Positions 11,251 to 21,944 of a stretch of DNA of 64,000 nt are shown here, piece after piece. The DNA is from Madurella fahalii (taxonomy: Eukaryota; Ascomycota; Sordariomycetes; Sordariales): contig CM056875.1 of assembly GCA_029876055.1 (NCBI GenBank), forward strand, positions 8,457,001 through 8,521,000, in the 5' to 3' direction. The notes beneath the pieces were generated by a model, which was not told where the DNA came from, did no database searches, and saw only the letters and a program-made list of their open reading frames with translations. Numbering within the stretch: position 1 is the stretch's first letter; the number at the start of each line of letters is the position of its first letter. Position numbers and translations under genes: made by a program.

Positions 11251-13105
11251 CAAAAATGACAACTGATTCTGAATGAAGAGCTGGTTCAGCCGATAAAAAT
11301 GAAGGAATGAATGCTCCGAGTGGAAACAATGTCAGACTGACTAGTGGCGAAGCCCCTGAAAGATAACCCAGTTCCTGGATGCTAATAAATGAACATGCAT
11401 TTATAGCGCCATCAACTCCTGCCACGAGCGAATCCACTCAGCCGAAATGTACAAAAATGGAAGGTCCGACAAAACTGCAGTTGAAGACAACCCAACGTGT
11501 TAACATCGTATTTGGAATATCCGAACCTGATATGAAACAAGGGGTTCATATTAGCTCGTGAAGGCTGGAGCCACTTCGCTGAACGTAATTAAAGACGGTA
11601 TATCTACGGAGATTGTGGCCCCCATATTACCAGTAAGTTAACACTGGCACCAAGGAGGCTGTGTTCGGATACCGCACCCGACCAGCCGGTCGCTACATAA
11701 AAGAAAAAAGCATGAGGAACCGCTTATTGAAGGCAACAACCTTGTAAACCAAATAGAAAGATAAAAATAAACTTTAAAGCCCATCCTTTGGAGGCCACGT
11801 TGTCCTCGAGCCTTCGAGTCTCGGGAACCGTGATGAGGATTTGCTGAGCAACTCTCTCAGAGGAAGGAACACGGCAATCATGGATCATAAATCTAGCATG
11901 AACACACAACACCACCACTACTGAGAACCAACATCTACAAATAACAACTGTTCGCTTTTGGTCCTCTGCAGGTTACTATACAGTCAAGAGAAAAGGCTAA
12001 AATAAGACAACGCCACCTATGATTTGACTGATAAAACAGCTAACCTAACCACCATGATTGACCGAACCCCCTTCCTCTCCACCTCTCTTCAGACAAATGA
12101 AAAGACTAGATGAAACCCCACCACCAAGGGAAATGCTATGCCTAGATGGATAACCTAGTGAACGTGACAATGGTTTTAATAGAGAGTAAGGCATGGGAAT
12201 AAGCAAGAAATCACACCACGCGGGGAAAAAAAAAAAAAAAATACGTAAAAGATGAAAGGGAAAAGTTCCCAACTCCCAAACACCATGCAAAACAGAAATA
12301 CCTAGGTAGACAACCCAACCCACAGCGTGGATGAAATATTAGAAGAAAAAAGAAAATAAATAACAACAAAAGAAAAGCACATGGGCTAGTACGAGCAACA
12401 AAGAACAGAAAGAGCAAATCTCAGAGAGTGCCATGTCCCGCTATCAACCCCGCTTCAAGACCCAACACCTGCCTATAACCCTTCTCATCCAGCCCAGTCG
12501 GCTCCTACCCTCCCATATCTCATAACCATACCAACAACAGCTACTATCCACCCCGACGAGATGGGGTAAAAGCACACGTAAGGGCACGACTCCCAACCGT
12601 CTGTACAACCAACCAACCCAACTAGGTAGCGAAAAACGCACAGCCAACGAAAAAAGAACAAAGGGAGGTAGATAAGGGTATTGTGGTTTGTTTGGGTGGG
12701 TGAAGATAACAGAACGAGCTGGTATCTCAGAACCGAACCGTCAACTCTGAATTAAAGAGGTAACTTGCAACACCCATCCGTCATCATCATCTCCTTCCTG
12801 ACAACGTCGCAAAAAGGTGGGGTCTCATAAGAGTCCGTCGGCATGGTTCGTTTCCCAGCTCGCAATGTTATCCTCTCCACCCTCTTCGTTTCCATCCCCC
12901 CAACAGCAGTGTCCCGCCCGTCCCAATCAGCCCTCCACCTGTCCCACCTACTCCGCTTCCTATTCATTCACTGCCATTTCATCCGACATTGCCCGCCCCA
13001 TGACCAACTTATCGTCATCGTTTGTCATCCACCACTGTCCACGTTTGACATTATGATTTCTGAAAGAATGTACCCGAAAGAAGATGTCAATGCTACTCCT
13101 CGCTG
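11251..13105. other. Intergenic, A-rich run, nothing recognised
   Basis: This holds the upstream side of the CofD-like gene and the 3' side of the CASC3-like gene. The DNA from about 11250 to 12400 is visibly richer in A and T than the coding regions and includes a run of 16 A at 12226-12241. It could be old inactivated sequence, but I recognise no element. Confidence 0.5.
12226..12241. repeat. A16 homopolymer
   Basis: A run of 16 A in the AT-richer spacer between the CofD-like and CASC3-like genes. Confidence 0.9.
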
Positions 13106-15340
13106 CTACTGAGGATAGTACACCACCCCCGGCGCTGGCTGCTGGTAGTAAAATGTGTCCGGGCTCGGCGTCATCATGCCGCCCATGCCCACCACGCCGG
13201 GAGCATAGGGTTGCGCAGCGGGGAAGGGAGGGTAACCGGGAACGGGTGGAAGCTGTGAAGGATCGTAGTAGTAGACCATGCCGTTCATCTCCTGGGCCAC
13301 TAGATTTTGGGAAGATGCGCCCTGACCGCTGGGCTGAGGGGGGGTGCCTCGTTTTGAGCAGGTTGGGCGTACGGCCCAGGCTGACTCTGCTGTGTCACTG
13401 GGATAAAGGCGGGAGCGTTCGCGTTTGGCGGCATGTTGGTTCCAAATGCCTGGGGGTAATAGAAGCCCTGAGGTGGTTGCATAGCCGGGTACGGCTGACC
13501 ATAGAAGCCTGGCTGGGGATATGCGTTCGGCTGGAAAGGAGCAGCGTGGATGGCGCGCTCCGGAATCTGCGATAGAGGTGTGGACGATAGTTGAGACTGA
13601 TAAGAAGGATTGCGTACGTGGGAGTCTTGGGTAAAGCCGTTAGGCACCTGTGGCGGAACTTGCTGGTGAAAGGCTTGTTGATAGGGAGGGACGCTTGGTG
13701 CCTGCTGAACAGGCGACTCGATATTTTCGACCGAGACGGTCTTCTGAGGGCGGGGTTGATGCATGGGAATCGAGGTTGGTCGGTTTTCCTGGAAGGTAGG
13801 TTTCTGAGGGAGAGGGTGAGTTTGTGGCTGCGGCAGCTCGCTGATCGACGTCTCGGCCGTGGGCACCGCCTTCTCGGAAACGTTTGGCTTGGCGGGCATT
13901 GGCATAGCTGCAACCGGGGGTTGAGCAAACGGAGGTAGGCGGACGACAGGTCTCGCAGTCTCGACCGAGAGAGGGGGCCGTGAGATGGTGGAACCGGTTG
14001 GCGAGAGCATGAATTCGCGGCCAATGTCAGGGGCAATCGATGACCGGCGACTGAGTGCAATGCTGGGCGAGTAGATGCTCCCATAAGCGCTTCCACCCCA
14101 GACACTCGTTCCCCGTGAGAAGGGTCCTGAGCCCAGTATTGATCGAGGACCTTTGCCCCGGCTCCGTTGTTGATTAGGGCGCAGCGCACGTGGGATAAAG
14201 ATGAAGGATCTGTCGCTGGCTGGGAAAATGTACCGGGGCATGACGGGTGGGTCGTGATCCGGTAGTGAAATCCGAACAGGCTTGTCGCGACGAAGGGGGG
14301 GACGGTGATCGGGCAGCTTCGTATACTGCTTCAGCGCAATGCCAGGAAAGAGTTTGGGTTCGTTCATGGGCGGCATAAACACTCGGATCGTTGCGTTGCC
14401 AATGTGCCTATCTGTCGACATGGCTCGGTTGATGACCGTCTTGCTGGCTGGCGCAGTGGAGATGAAGCCGTTGCCGTTAGCCGGGCCTTCATTGTTCTGC
14501 GGATAACGAGGCTGTCGATGGGGTTGCGGTCCAGCTACTGCTTCGTGCATGTCATGTTTCCATACCCCATTTGTTGTCGGGTCTGGGATGTTGTGCATTT
14601 GGCTGGGAGCAGCGGTCAGCATAGGGAAAGAGTGAAATTGGAAGGGGCAGATTCTCATACCTGATCGGGGCGAAATGGCTTCCAAAAGCCCCTCGCCCTC
14701 GCCCGCGGCCCGGAGCTCCCCTAGGGAAGGGCCGAAAACCATTTGGGCCGGGACCAGCGTGCCGATGATCGTGCAGAAAGAAGGCACCCCGGTTTGGGAC
14801 GAATGTCGGGTCCTCGTCCCTCTTCCGCCTGTACTCCTCGTGCTCCCGCCGTTTTATCTCCTGTTGGGGCAGTCGCGGCTGTTTCTGCGCAGCCGAACTT
14901 GAGCTCACAACAATCGGGGCCGCGTCCTTAGCCGGCGGCGCTGGCTTGATGTCGTCAAAGTTCATCTCGTCTGCCTTGTTGTCCCTCTCGGCGAGCGACA
15001 GTCGGTCGAGCATGGTGTCGGCATCGGCTATGAGGGGTTGGACTGGTTTCAAGCCCGGGCTCTTGACTGGCACGGCACCGGCCGGGCGACGGAACCCAGT
15101 TTTCGCAGCGCCGTTGCCCAAGGATTTCCGAGCGTTGGGAGACGTTGGCGACGCATCGTCGATGTTGCTCGTATCACTGTCGTCGGCGGCATCGTGTTCA
15201 TCGCTGGCGATGGAGCCGTCGGTGACTGAGTCATCGTCGAGATCCGCCAGAGACTCGAGACCGCCTTCGTCCTCGGCCTCGTCCTCCAAGCGGCGACGGT
15301 GGCCGATGATCTTCCTGCGTCGAGCGCCCATGCCGGCCAT
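13106..15340 (-). CDS. Barentsz/CASC3-like exon-junction-complex protein (Btz domain), apparent frameshift near 3' end
   Basis: Exon 1 is 15340..14661 and exon 2 starts at 14602; the intron of 58 nt has GTATGA and CCCAG ends. An acidic N-terminus (EDEAEDEGG, many Asp/Ser) precedes a Btz domain at about residues 160-245. The landmarks are RRKRDEDPTFVPNRGAFFLHD, with RGRGRGAFGSHF and, across the intron, NGVWKHDMHE. Btz is the segment of CASC3/Barentsz that binds eIF4AIII in the exon junction complex, linking splicing to mRNA localisation and decay. A long Pro/Gln-rich tail follows. In the exon 2 frame the protein stops at 13300. The tail (QEMNGMVYYYDPSQ onward to a stop at 13106-13108) lies in another frame, reached by losing one base in the G7 run at 13338-13344. 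I treat the locus as one gene with a one-base break, either a sequencing error or a real mutation. Confidence 0.82.
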
Positions 15341-18235
15341 CGTATCGAGGCGGGCCCGGTTTAGGGTTGGGTTGACAGGGAGATGGACGGATGCAGCTGG
15401 GCGAAAGGGTGCAGGGCGCCGCGATGACGTCGGAGCCGCTCGAACATGCGTTGTAGTGGAGGATGTCGAGCCTCTCGGATGTTTTTTGGGTCTCTATCTC
15501 GCCTGCAGGAAAAGCCAGAAATGCCCTGCGGCCGGACCGTCCTGCGGTGCAGAATCGACCGATGAGAAGGCCAGTTAGACAGCACAAACGTCAGGACTGG
15601 GGGGTGAGAAGTGACTGCAGGCCGAGAATGAAGGACGCAGACTTGAGAGAAACAGCCAAAGTGGCAGCTTCGCTCCGGATGGGAACCCCCGGGTTGGCAA
15701 GCCAGAAGCAAGTCCAGGCAGGGCTGTCCGGACTTTCTGAAAGCGACCGTGCTTCGGGTTCGACGAATGGCAAAAGGCAAAAAGCGGCGACTCTGACACG
15801 CTCTTGACGGGACAAGGCCAGGAAAAAGAGGATTGAGTTGAGGTGGGCTCTGTGGCTCGAGCAGTGCCAGTGGATCAGCGAGGCAGGCGCGAGAAAGATG
15901 GCGTCGCTCTTTTTTTGGCCCTCGTCCTAGCGGGAAAGAAGGTTGAATTGGGATTGGGGAGCAGAGTGTGGCCCGGACTCGCAGCGAAGTCGCTCGAGCC
16001 TGCAATTTTTCCCGGCTTCTGAGTGGCCCGTTGTCGAAGGCCTGCTGCGATGCCCCAACACAACCTTGAAAGCGTCAGCAGCTCTACCTTTTCCTGTCCA
16101 CCAATTCCATGTCGAGTCACCTCATCCACCATTATCCCCGTAACCAGCAGCTCGCAGTTCGCATCATCGGTGCCTTCTACAGCCCAGCCAGTCGTTTCCT
16201 CGATGGCGTTCAACACGGGCGCAGGATCACGGACTGACAGCATCGGATTTTAGCATCCGCTGGTGGTCATGCTCGCCACGCATCTCGCGAGCAGATGGGA
16301 ATGAATGAGTGGTGATACACAGCAGCCTTAGCTGCCTAGCAAATCGAAACACTTCCCGCTTATCTGGGCCATCATGATCGCGTACGAAGACGCGTTAAAC
16401 TCTGTTGACTGACGGTTCTGCTCGGGGAAAGCCCAACCAATCGCAACGGCATCCCGCAAGCACACGCCACCTCCAGAACCCATGATACGGTCTAGGACGC
16501 TTTGCCCCCAGCTGCTTCCTCCGGCTTCCCTAATTGAAACATGATACTCTGTCAATCTCTGTAGCCGCTAATGGGGTTTCAGGGCTTCCCCCAAGAGAGA
16601 TTCCCAGATAGGCCCAATGATGCGAGGTTAACGATAGCTCCCGACTTTGAACGGACACTATCACTTTTCTTGTCTCCCCGCCGGATGGGTGCCACCGAGG
16701 CTTTAACGCTGGCTTTAGCGGCATATATGCCGGCTGACTCTTTAGCAGTACGCCAGAAAGCGACTCGAGGGCTGCCTGGTGCGCCCATTTCTGTGCTTGT
16801 TTCTACTGCGTCATCTGATTTGCTGTCTACAGAAGCAGACACGGGACGCTGCAGAGCATAACGTTGACTGGGGGCTCTGCTCCCCGCCGCTTGCCGCTTT
16901 TGATTGGCGTTTTTCGAGTCCGGGCCGTATCATGATTGCCGTGCTCATTGTTCTCCAGAGATCTCCGTCGAGGCGAAGCTTGTTGACGAGACTGTATGAC
17001 GGGGCAGACGGTCACAAACTCGCAATCGATGCTTGCAGCGAGGCCCCACCCGCTCTTCCATGCCCTGACCGACGTCAGTGATGAGACACTGCCGTTCTTC
17101 ACTGGCAGGGCTGCCGGAACAAGTGCCCGCAGCCAAATTTACCGACGGCGCGGTCCAGAACCAGAAGACGGAAGTCCAAGTGACCCCCACTCATTTATGG
17201 CAGAACCCCTGCCCTTAACTGCTACCCAAACAATGGGCCGAGATCCCCGGATAGTGCAGGATTAAACGGGGCTTGGGGTACAGTACTGCCCCTTTGATAA
17301 ACAGATGCGACTCTTGTTCCCTGTAGCATTCGCCAGCCTGTCTGCAATGGCGGCCATACTAGTAACGTTTCTATGCGCCCGTCGCATGTGGGAGACCCGA
17401 TTCCGCTCAACCCGCCGTCAGCATCATGATTCCAAGTCCCACATCATCAACCACAACACCTAAAACACATTCAATGGCAAGGCGCCAGAGACATCGCCAC
17501 CAGTATAATACAACTTCACCAATATACAAACAATCTCATCATGCAAGGTAGCTAGGCGGTTCAAGGCGCTCGGTCCGAGAGCCACCTGAGCCTCTCGGCC
17601 TAACCATTCGGTGATTATTAGAGTATCCGAGTCTCCGGGTCTCCAAGGCCATCGTAGAGATGTATATTCCCCCCCCTCCCCTCTCAACCTTAAAACGTTA
17701 AGCGAAGACTTACACATTCAAGACAATTCGGGTTGTCGGTACAGCGCTACAAAAGATACCTAACAATGATAATCGTAAATTTAGCGGTGGAAACATGTTC
17801 GACACACCAGTAGAAAGAATCTGTTTGTGCCAGTGAACTATTTACCTTCAGCTATATATATCCTCTTGTTCAGCTTTGCTATCTGTTCTGGCCTTCTCTT
17901 CCAGCCCTTGAAGAAGTGCCGTCGATCGCCATGGCTGCTTGAGTCCAGATCCTTCCGTTCTCATTTTCCTCGTTTCAATTCGACAGAGCAGGAGCGGCCC
18001 GAAGGGGCTTCTGCCCTAAGAGACCGTTGCACTTAGAACATAACGTCTGCTCATGCGGCAGTGGCTCTTTCCGTCTCTCAAAAAAAGGAAAGCACTTGTC
18101 CGTGCCATTCCCCCTTAATGCTAGAGGGGCTCGGATTTCTGTCCGTCTTCAACGTCCTTCGCCTTCATTCCCAAAGAACCCGTCAAACTTGCTCATTTAG
18201 CATCGATTTCCAGCACCAGCTCTTCCCGTGCAGCA
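15341..18235. other. Intergenic, nothing recognised
   Basis: This 2.9-kb stretch lies between the CASC3-like gene and the protease pseudogene. Several frames of 60-210 codons are open on both strands, as expected in GC-rich DNA, but none starts well, splices sensibly or resembles a known family. Part of it is probably the CASC3-like leader and promoter. Confidence 0.5.
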
Positions 18236-19690
18236 TGGTCAGCGTGGAGTCCGCCGTTGAGGCTCAGTCAGAGCTACGCTCTGTACTTGGTTTGTCCAAG
18301 GTGTGGGCTATCCCGAACGATAAGTACCAGCGCCATGGCACAAAATCCTACGTTTCTGCACTAAATCGGTATGGGTTTCAGCCCACCCGGCCTGGGCCCT
18401 ACTTCCAGACGTTCACCAGGGACACTGCTCGGGCTTCGGGCAGGCCTGCTCCCGGCTCTCTCCCCGCCGTTTGGACTGGCCTTTACAAACGCAACAAGGA
18501 CGGCTCCCCGTCTCATCTGACTGCCGAGGACCAGCAAAACGACCTCGAATACCTCTGCGAGGTCTCGATTGGCTCCAGTCCTCAGCAGCTCCTATTGTAT
18601 TTTGACACGGGCTCAGCCGATCTCTGGGTATGACCATGCCCGTTTTATCCGATGACTGGCGATGCTAACACGGAAACGACGCAGGTAAAGCCAAACAACT
18701 TCCATCCTGCAAGCTCATCGACGTTCATCATTGAGGCGGACAGGACCTAGGAGATCCGGTACGGTGATGGCAGCACGGCCTCAGGCATCGTCGGTATCGA
18801 CATTGTCTCAATTGGCGGCCTTGAGATCAAGAAACAGACCGTCCAAGTTGCACTGAACTCGTCACTGCAATTCCTCCAGAGTTCGGCCGGCGTTCTTGGC
18901 CTGGCATTTCGTCAGCTCAACACCGTTCGGCAGCGGGGCAAACCGGATCCCCAACGGCCGCTCTTCGACAATATGATACATCACCATATCCTCCCTAAAG
19001 ACGCCCAGTTGTTCACCTGTGCGCTCTACAGCAACAAGGCCGAAGTAACAAAGTCTTTTTTTTACTTTCGGCTGGATCGACCAGGACCTCGTGGAGGCCT
19101 CTGGTCAGGAGATTTCCTGGACTGCCATCGACAGCTCAAAGGGCTACTAGATGTTCCCCAGCGAGTATGCCATAGTCAACGGCAAGATGATCCCTTCATG
19201 TGGCAACAAAGCGGTTGCTGATACCGGCACGTCGATTACATTGGTCTCAGACGAGGTCTGCAATGTCTTATACGGGCAGATCAACGGTGCCTTTTACAGC
19301 TATGACGACCAGGCGTTCATCATCCCAATCAGCACAAAACCTGACCAGCTACCTAATTTCAGCATCGCTGTCGGCGACAACCATTTTGCGGTCCAAAAGC
19401 ATGATCTTCTCTTCGCGCCAGCCAGTGACGGATACTGGTACGGCGGCGTGCAGTCTCGAGGTAAATGTACTTTTGACATCCTCGGCGCTACCTTCCTCAA
19501 GTCTATTTACGCGGTAAGTACAGGCTGGCCCGTCCTTGATACTGGAGTAGGACTCATTAGTGTACAGATCTGGGATCAAGGCAATAGCCGCTTTGGCGCC
19601 GTCCCTAAAATTGAGAAGTCTGAGAATATTGACCCTCCCCCTGCTCCACCATCCAACGACCGGGAAGGCATTGCAAACCTTGGTCATTGA
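18236..19690 (+). pseudogene. Pepsin-type (A1) aspartic protease pseudogene
   Basis: The locus has the plan of a fungal A1 aspartic protease. The exons are 18236..18627, 18685..19513 and 19568..19690, with introns of 57 and 54 nt that have normal GT..AG ends. Both catalytic motifs are present: YFDTGSADLW in exon 1 and VADTGTSITLVSD in exon 2. The C-terminal IWDQGNSRFGAVPKI is also conserved. No signal peptide is evident after the ATG at 18236 (MVSVESAVEAQSELRS). Three lesions break it. TAG at 18748-18750 stands where the family has Trp before the Tyr-loop (EIRYGDGS). TAG at 19148-19150 stands where Trp precedes MFPSEYA. The T8 run at 19056-19063 is one base out of frame. Both amber codons are TGG to TAG changes. 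The enzyme cannot be made as written. Confidence 0.88.
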
Positions 19691-20308
19691 AACTCCTTCC
19701 CTCCATCGCACGGGACTTCGAAGAGCACCAGTCTGTGCATGTTAGAACTTCTTGACCCCTGTTGCAGTTAACTTTGTCCTGATACGGGAATGGCTATGAC
19801 GAATTCGGTGTTGTGCAGATGTTAGGGTGCCGTTGCTGTGTCTTCCTCGTAGTGTTAGCTGTAGAAGTAGGTTAGAGTATGCAATAGACTGCATTGTGTT
19901 TGACCATAAGACACTGCTCTGCTCGTTGAGGAGGCCTTGATTACTCCACGAGACGTCGAGGCAACCGACTGCGCGAATGCTGTATAATCGTTGTTGCAAA
20001 ACCTGATGCTTTCGGACCCCTTAGGAACATTTACGGTTACACCATGAGTAAACTCTCTGATCGGCGATAACATAGCTGTTCTGTGGCCGAAGGAGAAAAA
20101 GGAGAAAAGGATGCTCTTTTCTAAAGATAAGGTTATATAACCAAGCAACTGCTCTGCTGTGAGACCGTGAGACAAAGGTTTCATGTAGTCCACAGTTCAG
20201 AAGGCGGTTTCTGTAGTCTGAAGACACTCTCCCCAAATTGGGGAGCCAGACGATAAGCCCCCGGCCGCGACAGAACACTAACTACCTATCCATCGTAATA
20301 ATGCGACA
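19691..20308. other. Intergenic, convergent 3' flanks
   Basis: This lies between the end of the protease pseudogene and the end of the aminodeoxychorismate-lyase-like gene. I see no gene or clear repeat. Confidence 0.55.
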
Positions 20309-21198
20309 TCAGCTCAACTTGACTCTTCCAAAGAAGAAACCCCTCACGCCATTGCTCAGCCAGCACTCTTCACCATCTGCTAGCGAGTTTGCTAGGATAG
20401 TGCCTTCAACAGCGAGCCCCCTGCATCTGGTTAGCGATATTATATTCAGGCCGCTCTGGTAGCCATATGGGAGCCATACCTCTCGAGAGCCCATCTTCGC
20501 GTTGTGCCGTCCTGGCCCCCACTCCCCATTCCCGGGCTGTACTGTGGGCTCACGGCCGGCGTGACCCACTTCCCGTTCCGCCAGAGATAGACGGTCGTGA
20601 CCGAGCCCTCCATGACCGCGCCGTCTGCCATATTGACGAGGAGGACCTCCTTCTTGTCGGGGAGACTGATTTGCGCCCGCTGCCGTGCCGCGTCGTATGC
20701 GGCCCGTCGCGTGGTCTTGAAGTGCGTGTGCTCCGACCGGGATGTGCCCTGGCCGTCGACGAGTACTTCGTACTCAGGTATCTTGAGTGGGATAGTCCCC
20801 GTTTGCTCGTGGCTTGGGGTCTGCTTAGGGGAAGGGAGCTTATCTGGGAAGAGATTTGCCAGCGGTGTTTCCGGAACCGGGCCGACGTCTATACCAAGCT
20901 GGCCTTCTTTGGTAATAGATATCCTCACTTTCAGCGGGGCCTTTTGATCATGGCCAATGCTGCTCATGATGAAGGCCACCAGCCTTTTCAGCCCTGCGTC
21001 GCCCCTGAGGACCTCTACGGCCGCATCCCAGCCCCAGTGGGTTGCTGCCCGGAGCATGCGGTCTCGGTGGTAGTCAAGCATATAAAGGGGTGAGGCGTTC
21101 GCCCGGTTCCAAGCGGCATGGTCCGGACCGCTTGAGGCAACCTGGGTCAGCGCAGGGTCATGCCGAAGGGAAGAAAAGAGCTGGAAGTTGTCGGCCAT
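20309..21198 (-). CDS. Aminodeoxychorismate lyase-like protein (class IV PLP fold)
   Basis: Two exons, 21198..20480 and 20420..20309, are joined by a 59-nt intron (GTATGG..GCAG) and encode 276 residues. The protein resembles the fungal Abz2-like branch of the class IV PLP-dependent aminotransferase/lyase fold, which in yeast makes p-aminobenzoate for folate. Supporting segments are SPLYMLDYHRDRML near the N-terminus, KTTRRAAYDAARQRA in the middle (where the Lys may hold PLP), VMEGSVTTVYLWRNGKWVTP, and SGGQDGTTRRWALERG across the splice. The C-terminus ends EECWLSNGVRGFFFGRV. Without splicing the frame would run into an unrelated tail and stop at 20446, so the intron is well supported. TOM70 is divergent, 746 bp away. 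Substrate is inferred from the family. Confidence 0.83.
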
Positions 21199-21944
21199 GT
21201 TGAGCTTAGCGTCTACTTCTACGTGGGACGGAGATAGGTTGTATCAAAGCACCGTGTTTGCTCCCTGTCCGGGGCTGCGCTGCTCGAGAGACTGCCGTCT
21301 TAAACGCTGAACGGTTTTTGAGTTTTAGTCATCTGTGGCTGAAGCCATAGGGGACGGCCGCCAGATGATGGGACCGATTGGTCGGTGGAAAACGTGAATC
21401 AAGTAGCCGTGTAGACTTCCCAGGCGCTGCGAGTGTCATCCTTTCCTCCCATTTGATAATATTACAACATTCTATCGCTTCAAGTTGTACCGCTGCCCCG
21501 TGGCTTGAAGATACCTTTGGGGCGGAATCGCCCGTGGCGTCCCCCTGCGTTTAGCGGATAGGCCGCTACAGCTGTGAAGTTCTAGTGGTACGGCCTGGCG
21601 TGTGAAGGGGCCTAGCGATCCACATAATGCCTCAGGCAGAAAAAGAGCTTGGGCCTTGACCAGGTTTCCTACCTACGCTTAGCGCTGGCTCCGGAAAAAC
21701 AGCGAGCTCAAGGTCCACCGCGCTGGTGCAATTGGGTGCGTCAGTGCCAAAGTTTTTTTTTTTTCCTCCATTTGCGCAGGCTTCTCGGTTGAGCAACTGC
21801 CCGCCGCGACCTTTTGATGCAACCTGCATCATCGAATCGGCCGGAGACCGCGTCGGTTCACAACATCTTCCTATCCCTTAATATCGGCATCTTCCATCTT
21901 TTTCCCGCCTGTACTCCGATCATCCCTCACTAATTAGCAGAGCT
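21199..21944. other. Shared upstream region of divergent genes (ADC-lyase-like and TOM70)
   Basis: This 746-bp spacer separates two divergent start codons and must hold both promoters. A T10-12 stretch is near 21751-21765, and pyrimidine-rich DNA precedes the TOM70 ATG, which is common in fungal housekeeping promoters. No specific factor site is assigned. Confidence 0.55.

Noticed and set aside
15361..16005. 214-codon open frame on the minus strand
   Set aside because: It is Pro/Ser/Arg-rich with no domain, begins just upstream of the CASC3-like start, and is probably leader or promoter DNA.
15875..16243. Minus-strand frame with a reasonable ATG and protein-like start
   Set aside because: The first 50 residues look plausible but then turn into low-complexity sequence; there is no family match and no splice partner.
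16579..16842. Minus-strand frame of 87 codons
   Set aside because: It begins at GTG rather than ATG and has no recognisable relative.
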